Shown here in pieces: positions 17,028-25,642 of a stretch of DNA of 50,151 nucleotides. Under the pieces are notes generated by a model. It saw only the letters and a program-made list of their open reading frames with translations. It searched no databases and was not told where the DNA came from. The DNA is taken from NCBI GenBank assembly GCA_023451825.1, contig JAEXYA010000027.1, forward strand, positions 1 through 50,151, in the 5' to 3' direction. Position 1 is the stretch's first letter. Every line of letters starts with the position of its first letter. The DNA is from Pseudomonadota bacterium (GTDB lineage: Bacteria > Pseudomonadota > Alphaproteobacteria > Rhizobiales > Xanthobacteraceae). The position numbers and the translations under genes are program-made.

Positions 17028-18293
17028 ATGATGGACACCACCCCCCGTATCGAATTGATGAACTGGCTTACCGGCCAGGGCCTGACCGGCTCCCCCGAAA
17101 GCGAGCTCATCCGCGGCTTCTGCGAGCGCTGCCTTTCGATGGGGATCGAGCTGTCGCGCGGGCAGGTCTTTCTCGACACGCTGCACCCTTTGTTCGAGGG
17201 GCGCGGCTTTCGCTGGAGCGACCGTCCGAGCAACGAAAGCGAGATGTTCGAATATGGCTCGACCGCGAGCGGCGAGGCTGCGGAAACCTGGCGGCGCTCG
17301 GTTTTCTTCCACATGCTGGAAGAGGGGCATGACGAGATGCATCTCGATCTGTTCGATCCCGCCACGAGCGAACGCTTCAACATGATCCAGGCTCTGCGCG
17401 ACAACGGCCACCGGCACAGCGCCGTGTTCGTGCACCGGTTCGGCGAGCAGGGCTCCATGGGCAACATGGATTGCGTCTATTCGCATTGGGCGACGCGCCA
17501 TGAGGACGGCTTCGACGAAGAGCAGATGGCCGCGTTGCGCCAGCTCGTACCGATGCTCGGCCTGGCGCTGAAGGCCGTTGCACAGATGGAGATCGCTCGC
17601 ACGCTCGGCCGCGTCTATCTCGGACGCGACGCCGCCGAACAGGTTTTGCGCGGCCGGATCACGCGTGGCGTCACCGAGCGGATCAAGGCCGTGTTGTGGT
17701 TCTCGGACCTGCGCAATTCCACCGGCATCGGCGAGGCGATCGGTCCTGACGAGATCATTCCCTTCCTGAATGACTATGCCGAGGCGTCCATCGACGCGAT
17801 CCATGAGGCTGGAGGCGATGTCCTCAAGCTGATTGGCGACGGCATCCTCGCGATGTTCACCGCCGATGACATGGTGAAAGCCAAGCGGAACGCGCTGAAT
17901 GCCGAGCACCAGTTCCGCAAGAATATCGCCGCGCTGAACACCAAGCGGCAGGCTGCCAATCGGCCGGTCACCACCGCCTATGTCGGCCTGCATGTGGGCG
18001 AGGTCTTTTATGGGAATATCGGCAGCGACGAACGCCTCGATTTCACCGTGGTCGGCCCCTCGGTCAACGAGGTCAGCCGCATCGCCTCCATGTGCTCATC
18101 GGTGGATCGGCCGCTGCTGACCTCGACGGCGTTCCAGTCCGGCCTCGATGGTGCCGGCCGCAAATATCTCGTGTCCACCGGGCGCTATGCGTTGCGCGGT
18201 ATCGGCCGCGCGCAGGACCTGTTCACGCTCGATCCGGAAATCGAGAGTGATGAGGTCGTGCGCGGTACTTACGAGCGCTATCTCGCGCATTAG
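17028..18293 (+). CDS. Class III adenylate/guanylate cyclase
   Basis: About 421 residues. The C-terminal cyclase homology domain (about residues 215-360) has the two metal-binding aspartates, Asp227 (WFSDLRNSTG) and Asp271 (LIGDGILAMF). It also has the base-specifying pair Lys267 and Asp338, and the transition-state pair Asn347 and Arg351 (VGPSVNEVSRI). All catalytic residues are present and the Lys/Asp pair predicts ATP rather than GTP, so cAMP is the likely product. The N-terminal 190 residues contain no transmembrane segment. They look like the soluble sensor-type region common in rhizobial cyclases; no named domain is recognised. Starts at 17028 and 17031 are equally possible (TTTGGA just upstream). 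It is convergent with the MFS gene, and the two stops overlap. Confidence 0.88.
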   Translation: MMDTTPRIELMNWLTGQGLTGSPESELIRGFCERCLSMGIELSRGQVFLDTLHPLFEGRGFRWSDRPSNESEMFEYGSTASGEAAETWRRSVFFHMLEEGHDEMHLDLFDPATSERFNMIQALRDNGHRHSAVFVHRFGEQGSMGNMDCVYSHWATRHEDGFDEEQMAALRQLVPMLGLALKAVAQMEIARTLGRVYLGRDAAEQVLRGRITRGVTERIKAVLWFSDLRNSTGIGEAIGPDEIIPFLNDYAEASIDAIHEAGGDVLKLIGDGILAMFTADDMVKAKRNALNAEHQFRKNIAALNTKRQAANRPVTTAYVGLHVGEVFYGNIGSDERLDFTVVGPSVNEVSRIASMCSSVDRPLLTSTAFQSGLDGAGRKYLVSTGRYALRGIGRAQDLFTLDPEIESDEVVRGTYERYLAH

Positions 18294-19504
18294 CCGGGCG
18301 TTGTAACGTGGGCGCGCAGCGCATAGAGCAGGATGGCCAGCAGGCAGTCGCCAGTTAGAACGATGCCGAGCGCCATCAGCGCATCCGGCACGATCGATGC
18401 GACGAGAAATACGCCGATCGCGGCGCCTGTCATCTGCCAGAAGCCGAGCAGCGCCGAGGCGGCACCTGCATGGGTGCCGAAAGGCGACAGCGTCTGCGCG
18501 GTGCCGAGCGGGTTCACCACGCCCATGCCGAGCAGGAAGATGCAGGTCGCCGCGATGAAGGTCACGACATTGGCGTGAAGAAAGGCCGTCACCAGAATTG
18601 CGATGCCGCCGACAAACGCAATCAGCAATCCGTAACGGATCGCACGCTCCAGCCCGAAGCGCGGGGCAAGGCGTGCCGCGAGCATGCCCGAACCGAACAC
18701 CACCATGACGGTGCCCGCAAAGAACAGGCCGAGCGCGATCGGCGTGAAGCCGTAGCCCTCGATCAGCACCCGGGGGGCTGCGGAGAACATCGAGAACAAC
18801 CCGCCCATGATCAGGCTGACGGTGGCTGCGGGGATCAGGAAATGCCGGTTGGTCGCGAGTTTGCCATAGGTGGTGCCGATGGCGATTGGATTGAGCGGGA
18901 TGCGTGTGGCGTTGTGCGTCTCGCCGAGCACGGCCGTGAAGGCAATGGCCGACACCAGTGCGAAGAATCCGACAAAGACGAATTCCGATCGCCAGCCGAA
19001 GAAATGATCCAGTCCGCCACCGAGCAGTGGCGAGAAGCCGGGCGCGGCTGCCTGGGCGATCATCACCATGGTGAGCACCCGCGCCAGGGCCGCGCCGCTG
19101 AACAGGTCGCGTGCGATGGCACGCGACAGGACCGAAGTCGAGCAGGCGCCCGCCGCCTGGATGGCACGGCCAATCAGTAGCGAGGGGAGGTCTGTCGCCA
19201 GCCAGCACCAGATGCTGCCGATGATGAAGATGGCGAAGCCGGCCAGCACGGGACGGCGGCGGCCATAGCGGTCCGAGATCGGCCCGACCACCAATTGGCC
19301 GAGCGCGAAGACCAGCAGGAAGATTGTGATCGACGCGGTGACGGCGGGCGTCGTCACCTGCAGCGCCACGGCCATCTGCGGCAGCGATGGCAGCAGGATA
19401 TTGGTCGCCAGCGTGCCGACCGAGGCCAGCGCCGCGAGAACGGCAACCTGTCCGGCTGTGGACGTGTTTTGCTGCGGCGGGGCGCCCAGGGTGCGATCGA
19501 TCAT
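18290..19504 (-). CDS. Bcr/CflA-family drug exporter (MFS)
   Basis: A 404-residue major facilitator with twelve predicted helices. The first-helix pattern TLATNILLPSLPQMA, the motif A stretch GPISDRYGRRRPVLAG and the motif C-like proline/glycine region (AAAPGFSPLLGGGLDHFFGWR) identify the Bcr/CflA subfamily, proton antiporters for drugs or small metabolites. Its 3' end overlaps the cyclase stop (tail to tail). A perfect palindrome at 19526-19539 lies 22 bases upstream of the start, so expression is probably controlled by a dimeric repressor that is not encoded beside it. Confidence 0.9.
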   Translation of the reverse strand: MIDRTLGAPPQQNTSTAGQVAVLAALASVGTLATNILLPSLPQMAVALQVTTPAVTASITIFLLVFALGQLVVGPISDRYGRRRPVLAGFAIFIIGSIWCWLATDLPSLLIGRAIQAAGACSTSVLSRAIARDLFSGAALARVLTMVMIAQAAAPGFSPLLGGGLDHFFGWRSEFVFVGFFALVSAIAFTAVLGETHNATRIPLNPIAIGTTYGKLATNRHFLIPAATVSLIMGGLFSMFSAAPRVLIEGYGFTPIALGLFFAGTVMVVFGSGMLAARLAPRFGLERAIRYGLLIAFVGGIAILVTAFLHANVVTFIAATCIFLLGMGVVNPLGTAQTLSPFGTHAGAASALLGFWQMTGAAIGVFLVASIVPDALMALGIVLTGDCLLAILLYALRAHVTTPG

Positions 19505-19525
19505 ATGATGAGCCTCATTTAAAGA

Positions 19526-19539
19526 ATGATGTACATCAT
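19526..19539. promoter_or_regulatory. 14-bp perfect palindrome, likely operator of the MFS exporter
   Basis: ATGATGT-ACATCAT is a perfect palindrome in an AT-rich patch (TTTAAAG and TATAAAAAG flank it) just upstream of the exporter start at 19504. A related ATATGATGA word overlaps the start codon. The spacing and symmetry fit a MarR or TetR type operator. The regulator is unknown. Confidence 0.5.
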
Positions 19540-19595
19540 ATAAAAAGGGATTGAAAGAGGAGCCCCGTCCTTCAGGCGAGCCGCGATCGCAGATC

Positions 19596-19697
19596 GTAGG
19601 ATGGGTAAGAGCGTAGCGAAACCCATCACCGCAAGCTCGGTGCCCGTGGCGATGGGTTTCGCTCCGGCGCGTTGCGCCTGCGCTCTACCCATCCTAC
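19596..19697. repeat. 102-bp palindromic intergenic repeat, family B copy 1
   Basis: It opens GTAGGATGGGTA and closes CTACCCATCCTAC, with AGCGAAACCCATC and GATGGGTTTCGCT as inner arms. Related copies are at 40702-40805 and 46281-46382. It lies between the TRAP operon 3' end (19709) and the divergent exporter promoter. Confidence 0.85.
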
Positions 19698-19708
19698 GGA
19701 CGAACGCG

Positions 19709-21565
19709 CTAATTCCCGTACAGGTAATTCGGCAGCCAGAGCGTCAGGCCGGGCCAGATATACATCAGCACCATGCAGATGATGACGATGGCCATATAGG
19801 GCATCATGCCGGCGAAGATCTGGTTCAGGGTCACGTGTTTTGGCGCGACGCCCTTGAGATAGAAGGCGGACATCGCCACCGGCGGCGACAGGAATGCTGC
19901 CTGCAGGTTCACGAACACCAATACGCCCCACAGGATCGGATCGATGCCGAAATGCTTCAGCATCGGCAGGAAGATCGGCACGAAGATCACGATGATCTCG
20001 GTCCATTCCAGCGGCCAGCCGAGAATGAAGATGATCGCCTGCGACAGGATCATGAACTGCAGCGGCGTGAGATTCAGCGACAGCACCCAGCTTTCCAGCA
20101 GGGCCTGGCCGCCGAGAATGGCGAATACCGCCGAGAACAGCGCCGATCCCACGAACAGCCAGCACACCATGGATGTGGTCTTGGCGGTGAGGAATACGGC
20201 TTCCTTGGTGCGCTTCCAGTCCAGCGTGCGCGCCTGAAACGCCAGTAGGAATGCACCGGCGGCGCCGACCGCTGCCGACTCCGTCGCGGTGGTGATGCCG
20301 AGCAGGATGACCGCGAGCACCACGGCGGTGAGAATGCCGAGGGGCATCACCGAGGATGTCAGCAGCCGCAGCACCTCGAATTGTTCGGCGCCCATGGTCC
20401 AGTAGTAATAAAATAGCAGCAACGCGATGATTGCGGCGGTGAAGGCAAAGTACGTGTAGAATTCAGGCGACGGGCCGACATAGGCCGGGGTGTTGCTGGT
20501 CTGCAGTTCGGCATTGCCCATCTGCTGCAGTTGTTCGGGCTCGCTTTCCTGCGACGCGCCTGACTGTGCTGACCCCAGCTCTTCCAGTTTCTCTTCGACC
20601 GGTTCGGTCTTGCTCGCATCGCCGGTCTGTACGCGTTCGGTGATCGCCGCAGGGGCGGGTGTATCCGGCTGCGGATGGATGACGACATACCACCATGCGG
20701 CCCATAGCGTGGAGAGCGCGAGGATCAGCGGCACCAGCGCAAAACCGAGATTCTTGAGGATCGTGCCATAGCCGATCCGTGCGCCGTCCATCGTCAGCGC
20801 CATGGCGCGCGAGGGGGCAACGGCAGCCGTCAGCAAGGCTGGCAGCATCTTGTGCGTATAGGCCTGCTGCAGCTCGGAGATCCACGGCCGCACCGGCACA
20901 CGCGTTTCGCTCTCCGGGAGCTTTGGCGCGATCTTCGGGTTAATCAGCGCCCAGCCGATGATGTAAACGAGATAGAGGAAGGCCAGGAAGAAGCCCGGAA
21001 ACATCGCGGCGGCATAGAGCTTCACCACGGATTGCCCGGCCACGGCGGCATAGACGATGATCATCACCGAGGGCGGGATCAGGATGCCAAGCGTGCCGCC
21101 GGCTGTGATGACGCCGGAGGCGAGCTTGACGTCATAGCCGGCCTTGAGCATCGGATTGAAGGCGATGACGCCCATCAGCACCACGACGGCGCCGACCAGG
21201 CCGGAGGCGATGCCCCAGAAGGTGCAGACGATCAGCGTCGCCACGGCGAGGGAAGCAGGCACGCGGCGGAAGGCGAGCTGGATCGAATAGAACATCTTGT
21301 CGACCAGCGCGCCGCGCTCCATCACATAGCCCATCAGCACGAAGAGCGGGATGGAGATCAGGACGTCATTGGTCATGGCGCCATAGGTGCGCTGGACCAT
21401 CAGGTCGAAGATGTGGTTGTCGGCCCAGGATTCGCCGGCGCGGTAATAGGCGAAGAAGCCGAAGAACATGCCGAGGCCCATCAGCGTGAAGGCTGTTGGG
21501 AAGCCCAGCATGATCACGACAACGATGAGGCCGAGCATCAGCAGGCCGAGTGCCGGATCGCTCAT
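19709..21565 (-). CDS. TRAP transporter large permease (DctM type) with internal insert
   Basis: A 618-residue inner-membrane permease that moves the solute with sodium or protons. The N-terminal half (LGFPTAFTLMGLGMFFGF, GGTLGILIPPSVMIIVYA) and C-terminal half (GITTATESAAVGAAGAF, LGWPLEWTEIIVIFVPI, VFVNLQAAFLSPPVAMSAFY) are both complete DctM signatures. Normal DctM proteins have about 430 residues. The excess lies at roughly residues 215-400 and contains two extra hydrophobic helices around a Glu/Gln-rich linker. The start overlaps the stop of the small permease gene by four bases. It belongs to a three-gene operon with DctQ and DctP types. Confidence 0.92.
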   Translation of the reverse strand: MSDPALGLLMLGLIVVVIMLGFPTAFTLMGLGMFFGFFAYYRAGESWADNHIFDLMVQRTYGAMTNDVLISIPLFVLMGYVMERGALVDKMFYSIQLAFRRVPASLAVATLIVCTFWGIASGLVGAVVVLMGVIAFNPMLKAGYDVKLASGVITAGGTLGILIPPSVMIIVYAAVAGQSVVKLYAAAMFPGFFLAFLYLVYIIGWALINPKIAPKLPESETRVPVRPWISELQQAYTHKMLPALLTAAVAPSRAMALTMDGARIGYGTILKNLGFALVPLILALSTLWAAWWYVVIHPQPDTPAPAAITERVQTGDASKTEPVEEKLEELGSAQSGASQESEPEQLQQMGNAELQTSNTPAYVGPSPEFYTYFAFTAAIIALLLFYYYWTMGAEQFEVLRLLTSSVMPLGILTAVVLAVILLGITTATESAAVGAAGAFLLAFQARTLDWKRTKEAVFLTAKTTSMVCWLFVGSALFSAVFAILGGQALLESWVLSLNLTPLQFMILSQAIIFILGWPLEWTEIIVIFVPIFLPMLKHFGIDPILWGVLVFVNLQAAFLSPPVAMSAFYLKGVAPKHVTLNQIFAGMMPYMAIVIICMVLMYIWPGLTLWLPNYLYGN

Positions 21566-22230
21566 TTGTGCGTCTCCCCACCCATGCCGCGCTGGCGTGC
21601 GGCTTCCTCGATATCCTGCGCATGCGCGATGGCATTGCGGCGGGTCTCTTCATCCACATGTTCGGACAGTGCGAGCTGCTCCTCCACCACGTCGATTTCC
21701 GAGACGTCCTTGAGCCGGCTCGGCCACGCCCCGGTCTTGAGGCAGATCGCGGCGCGCGCGATTTCGGCGATGCCCTGCAGCAGCAGCAGGGCGCCGGCCA
21801 GCGGGATCATGGCCTTGAAGTGATAGACGGGTGGGCCGTCCGCGGTGACGTTGGAATGTTCGCGGATGCGCCATGAGTCACCGGCATAATCCCAGCCGGC
21901 ATAGACGAGTGCGGCGATGCCAGGCAGGAAGAACACGATATAGAGCACGAGATCGAGCGAGGCCTGCGTCCGCGGCTTCATCGACGAATACAGGAAATCG
22001 CCGCGCACATGGCCGTTCTGCGCCAGCGTATAGGCGCCGCACAGCATGAACAGCGTGCCATAGAGCATGTTGGATGCGTCAAAAATCCACGCCGTCGGCA
22101 TGTTCAGCATGTAGCGCTTGAACACTTCGGCGCAGACGAGTCCCATCAATCCGAGAATGAGCCAGGCCGCAGCCTTGCCGGCGAATGTACTGATACCATC
22201 GATGGAGTGCAGGAAACGCTCGGCAGTCAT
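21562..22230 (-). CDS. TRAP transporter small permease (DctQ type)
   Basis: A 222-residue four-helix DctQ-like subunit that pairs with the large permease. It shows the helices FAGKAAAWLILGLMGLVCAEVF, then AWIFDASNMLYGTLFMLCGAYTL, then the conserved VRGDFLYSSM loop, and ends in a hydrophilic 50-residue tail rich in Glu and Arg. It is longer than typical (about 170 residues) because of that tail. A 116-base gap that contains a perfect hairpin separates it from the upstream binding-protein gene. Confidence 0.9.
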   Translation of the reverse strand: MTAERFLHSIDGISTFAGKAAAWLILGLMGLVCAEVFKRYMLNMPTAWIFDASNMLYGTLFMLCGAYTLAQNGHVRGDFLYSSMKPRTQASLDLVLYIVFFLPGIAALVYAGWDYAGDSWRIREHSNVTADGPPVYHFKAMIPLAGALLLLQGIAEIARAAICLKTGAWPSRLKDVSEIDVVEEQLALSEHVDEETRRNAIAHAQDIEEAARQRGMGGETHK

Positions 22231-22294
22231 TGCATGGAAGCCAGTCTAGGAGAGCACAAGCAGGCGGAGGTCGGCGCGTTCAGGCAACAGCAAG

Positions 22295-22325
22295 GCATCA
22301 TCCGGGACATGATCCCGGATGATGC
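22295..22325. repeat. Perfect 13-bp inverted repeat between TRAP binding-protein and permease genes
   Basis: Arms GCATCATCCGGGA and TCCCGGATGATGC flank the loop CATGA. No T-run follows on either side, so it is not a classic terminator. Its place, after the binding-protein gene and before the permeases, fits a stem that stabilises the upstream mRNA and makes more binding protein than permease. Confidence 0.7.
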
Positions 22326-22346
22326 GGGCACGTGTGCCTGATCGCG

Positions 22347-23483
22347 TCAGGTCCTCTTCTTCGCGTTCGGTCCGAAGTAGTGGTTGTAGGCCATGCGGCG
22401 GTTGACTACCGTGTCCTGCTCCCACTGCGTCGCGCGCTTGGCGAAGGCCAGCTGCGACTCCACGATCTCCTTGAACAGCGGGTTCTCCGCCGATTTCTTG
22501 GCCACCACCTCGTCATAGGCCTCGAGCTGCTTCTGCAGGATCGAGTCCGGCGTCTTGTAGAACTTGACCTTGTCCTTGCTCTGCAGGTCTGCGTAGTCCT
22601 GCGAATAGCGATCGATGGCCTTCCACGACATTTCCTGGCCGGCGGCTTCTGCCGCACCGGAGATAATGGCGCGCAGCTTCTCGGGCAGAGCATCGTATTT
22701 GGTCTTGTTGAACAGGATCTCGAACTGTTCGGCGTTCTGGTGATAGCTCTGCAGCATGCAGACCTTGGAGACGTCGGCAAAACCGAGAATGCGGTCCGAG
22801 GAGGCGTTGTTGAATTCGGCGGCATCGAGCAGGCCACGATCCATCGCCGAGACGATTTCGCCGCCGGGCAACGCATTCACAGCAGCGCCGAGGCCGGTGA
22901 ACACGTCAATGGAAATGCCGACGGTGCGGAATTTCACGCCCTTGAGGTCTTCTGCCTTCTGTATCGGCTTCTTGAACCATCCGAGCGGCTGGGTCGGCAT
23001 AGGCCCATAGGGCAGCGACACGACATTGGCGTTGATCGAGGCATAGAGCTTTGCCAGCAATTCCTTGCCGCCGCCGAACTTGTGCCAGGCCAGCAGCATA
23101 TTGGCATCCATGGCGTAAGCAGGTCCGGATCCCCACAGCGCCAACGCGGTCTGCTTGCCATAATGATAGACCATCACACCATGGCCGCCGTCGAGCGTGC
23201 CTTTTGACACCGCGTCGAGCAGGCCGAAAGCCGGCACCACGGCGCCCGCGGGCAGTACCTCGATCTTGAGGTCGCCGCCGGTCATGTCATTGACCTTCTT
23301 GGCGTAGTCCTGCGCGTATTCGTGGAAGATATCCTTGGCCGGCCATGTGCTCTGCCAGCGCATATTGATCGGCCCCGATTGTTGGGCGATCGCGGGAGCC
23401 GCAACAGTGGCGGCGGCTGCGCCGGCGGTGGCCACTTTCAAAAATCGGCGGCGAGACGGAGTCCTGTCCTTGGTGTTGGTCAT
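22347..23483 (-). CDS. TRAP transporter substrate-binding protein (DctP type)
   Basis: A 378-residue periplasmic binding protein. The N-terminus carries a twin-arginine signal (SRRRFLKVATAGAAAATVAA, cut after AIA), so it is exported folded by Tat. The DctP fold is visible in MRWQSTWPAKDIFHEYAQDYAKKV, LKGVKFRTVG and the conserved FNNASSDRILGFADVSKV region, which contributes ligand-binding residues. Its subgroup is close to mannitol/chloroaromatic-type TRAP binding proteins; an organic acid or keto acid is likely but unproven. GGGGAG lies upstream of the ATG. It is the first gene of the operon, and its promoter should lie in 23484-23681. Confidence 0.92.
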   Translation of the reverse strand: MTNTKDRTPSRRRFLKVATAGAAAATVAAPAIAQQSGPINMRWQSTWPAKDIFHEYAQDYAKKVNDMTGGDLKIEVLPAGAVVPAFGLLDAVSKGTLDGGHGVMVYHYGKQTALALWGSGPAYAMDANMLLAWHKFGGGKELLAKLYASINANVVSLPYGPMPTQPLGWFKKPIQKAEDLKGVKFRTVGISIDVFTGLGAAVNALPGGEIVSAMDRGLLDAAEFNNASSDRILGFADVSKVCMLQSYHQNAEQFEILFNKTKYDALPEKLRAIISGAAEAAGQEMSWKAIDRYSQDYADLQSKDKVKFYKTPDSILQKQLEAYDEVVAKKSAENPLFKEIVESQLAFAKRATQWEQDTVVNRRMAYNHYFGPNAKKRT

Positions 23484-23681
23484 TGTATTCTCCCCGAGTG
23501 GTCGTCCTTTGCGGACTGACCTTGTTGATTGCGGTCAAGACAAAGGCTTGCTCCGAGCTTTGGCAAGGAACATCGCTTCGCTGCGACGCTAGGACGCGGG
23601 CGAACTACACTAACAAGCCGTGCTGCAATGCGGGGAGTGCGTCAGCGAAGGCGAACTACAGATGAACTAAACTAAGATATC

Positions 23682-24941
23682 CTAGACTTTCGTCGGAATG
23701 CCGTCGGGAAGATCGACCGCCATGTCCGGCTGACGCGACAGCGCGACGGCGGGGGAGTTCAGGATGATCAGCGCCTGCCATGCAAAGCCGGCCACCGCGA
23801 GATAGAGGCAGGCCTCGGCGTGATAGAGGCCGCCGACCACGGCCGCGATACCCGTGCCGACCGGCCGCGCGCCATAACTCAGGATGTTGATCGCCGACAC
23901 CCGGCCGAGCAGGCTCGGCGGCGTCACCGACTGACGGAGCGTGGCCGTGGAAATCACCCAGAGAATCGGCCCGGCACCCAGCAGGAAGAAGGCCAACCCG
24001 GCCAGCACAGGCGAGGGGATCCAGATCGTGAGCGCCATCACGAGCGACGACACGAAGCCGGTCACCGGACCGAGTGCGATGACGGTGCCGAAGGGCAGGC
24101 GCGTCATCACCCGCGTCGCCGCCAGCGCGCCGACCATCATGCCGACGCCATACATGGCCAGCGTGATGCCGACGCCGGTGGCCGTCAGGCCGAGATGGCG
24201 CACCGCATAGGGCACGAAGACCGCGAGCGTCATGAATAGCGCGGAGCTGAAGATGAGTTGCACGGTGAAGACCGGACGTAGCAATGGATGATGCGCGACG
24301 AAGGACAGTCCTTCCGCAATGTCCTGCATCGGCTTGCGCGTCCGCACAGCGATGCGCGCCGGTTCGTCGAGGCCGGCAAGGCAGATCACGGCGAGGATGG
24401 ACAGCGCCGCAGCGACACCGAAGGCGGGCGCTGCGCCGATGACCCCGACCAACGCGCCGCCGACCGCCGGGCCGCCCGCAAAGGCCACCGTGCGGGCCAG
24501 TTCGATCCGCGCATTGGCCGCATTCAGCAATCGTGGTGCAACGAGCGACGGCACCAGCGACGGCGCAGCGACGCTATAGACCACGGTGCCGCAGACGGCG
24601 ACGAAGCCGAGTGCTGCCAGCAATGGCATGGTCATCAAGCCCCACCAGATCAGCGCCAGCGTCGCCAACAGGGCTCCGGCGCGCAACGCCTCCGCGCCGG
24701 CCATCAGCACCCGGCGCGACATCCGGTCGGCCAGCAGGCCCGCCGGGATGGCGAACAGGACAAAGGGCAGGGTGAGCGCCGTCTGCAACAGGCCGGTCTG
24801 GCCTTCGCCGGCGCCGAGCACCAGCACGGCCACGATCGGTGCCGCAGCAAGTGCGATCTGCTCGGCGGATTGCGCGGCGAGATTGGACCAGGCGAGTCGA
24901 TTGAAACTGGGGGGAAGACGATCGGTGGCAGAGATGGTCAT
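23682..24941 (-). CDS. MFS exporter, EntS-like (MFS_3) family
   Basis: A 419-residue transporter with twelve helices. FNRLAWSNLAAQSAEQIALAA at the start, the motif A GLLADRMSRRVLMAGAEALR and ALTLPFVLFAIPAG place it in the MFS_3 group, whose best-known member is the enterobactin exporter EntS. The substrate is not predictable here, and no siderophore synthesis genes are near. It is divergent from the ior-sox cluster and shares a 240-base upstream region that holds a TTGGA-N5-TCCAA palindrome. Confidence 0.85.
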   Translation of the reverse strand: MTISATDRLPPSFNRLAWSNLAAQSAEQIALAAAPIVAVLVLGAGEGQTGLLQTALTLPFVLFAIPAGLLADRMSRRVLMAGAEALRAGALLATLALIWWGLMTMPLLAALGFVAVCGTVVYSVAAPSLVPSLVAPRLLNAANARIELARTVAFAGGPAVGGALVGVIGAAPAFGVAAALSILAVICLAGLDEPARIAVRTRKPMQDIAEGLSFVAHHPLLRPVFTVQLIFSSALFMTLAVFVPYAVRHLGLTATGVGITLAMYGVGMMVGALAATRVMTRLPFGTVIALGPVTGFVSSLVMALTIWIPSPVLAGLAFFLLGAGPILWVISTATLRQSVTPPSLLGRVSAINILSYGARPVGTGIAAVVGGLYHAEACLYLAVAGFAWQALIILNSPAVALSRQPDMAVDLPDGIPTKV

Positions 24942-25108
24942 GATGAGTCCCGGGTTGCGGGACGATTATCGGCAGGGCGACGGTCGTAACCACCCGATTG
25001 CCGACAGGCTGCGGTGACATCATTGCGTCATGTGATGGGCCGGCCGATCGCGGGAATAGCCGATGCTCTTGGTTCCAATCTGGCATCATTTTCTTGCCAA
25101 GCAGATTT

Positions 25109-25129
25109 GATTTGGAGCCATTCCAAATC
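25109..25129. promoter_or_regulatory. Palindromic operator candidate upstream of the ior-sox cluster
   Basis: GATTTGGA-GCCAT-TCCAAATC is a perfect inverted repeat with 8-base arms, 52 bases before the iorA-type ATG. A smaller relative, TTGGTTCCAA, lies at 25069-25078. The core TTGGA-N5-TCCAA recurs upstream of hemB (42709-42727). The layout is similar to the iron-control element bound by Irr in rhizobia (about TTTAGAA-N3-TTCTAAA), with a symmetric A-to-G change; this link is inference. Confidence 0.5.
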
Positions 25130-25181
25130 TCGGCGATGCTCACGGCAAAGGCGATATGCGCCGCTACCTCGAGGGACTGCG

Positions 25182-25631
25182 ATGGCGAACCTCACGATCA
25201 ATGGCCGGACCTACGATATCGATGCTGAGCCGGATACGCCGCTGCTGTGGGCGATCCGCGAAAATGCCGGTCTGACCGGGACCAAATATGGCTGCGGCGT
25301 GGCGCAATGCGGCGCCTGCACCGTTCATGTGGACGGCCAGCAGGTTCGCTCCTGCAGCATGCCGCTGAGCGAAGCGGTCGGAAAGCAGATCACCACCATT
25401 GAAGGCCTCGCGGCCAATGGCGTGATGCACAAGGTGCAGCAGGCCTGGATCGACCACGATGTTCCGCAATGCGGCTATTGCCAAAGCGGCATGATCATGG
25501 CGGTCGCGGCGCTGCTGGAGATGATCCCGCAGCCCACCGACGAGGACATCGATCATGCGGTGACCAATATCTGCCGTTGCGGCACGTTCCAGCAGGTACG
25601 TGAAGCCATCCACTCCGCTGCCGGCGTGTGA
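25182..25631 (+). CDS. Molybdenum hydroxylase [2Fe-2S] subunit (IorA-like)
   Basis: A 149-residue small subunit of the xanthine oxidase family that carries two [2Fe-2S] clusters and passes electrons away from the molybdenum site. The plant-type ferredoxin cluster uses Cys38, Cys43, Cys46 and Cys58 (KYGCGVAQCGACT). The second cluster uses Cys97, Cys100, Cys131 and Cys133 (CGYCQSGM and NICRCGTF). The ATG at 25182 has GAGGGA seven bases upstream. The stop lies 11 bases before the large-subunit gene. Lacking its own signal peptide, it probably rides out with the Tat-targeted partner. Confidence 0.92.
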   Translation: MANLTINGRTYDIDAEPDTPLLWAIRENAGLTGTKYGCGVAQCGACTVHVDGQQVRSCSMPLSEAVGKQITTIEGLAANGVMHKVQQAWIDHDVPQCGYCQSGMIMAVAALLEMIPQPTDEDIDHAVTNICRCGTFQQVREAIHSAAGV

Positions 25632-25642
25632 GGGAGGCGATC

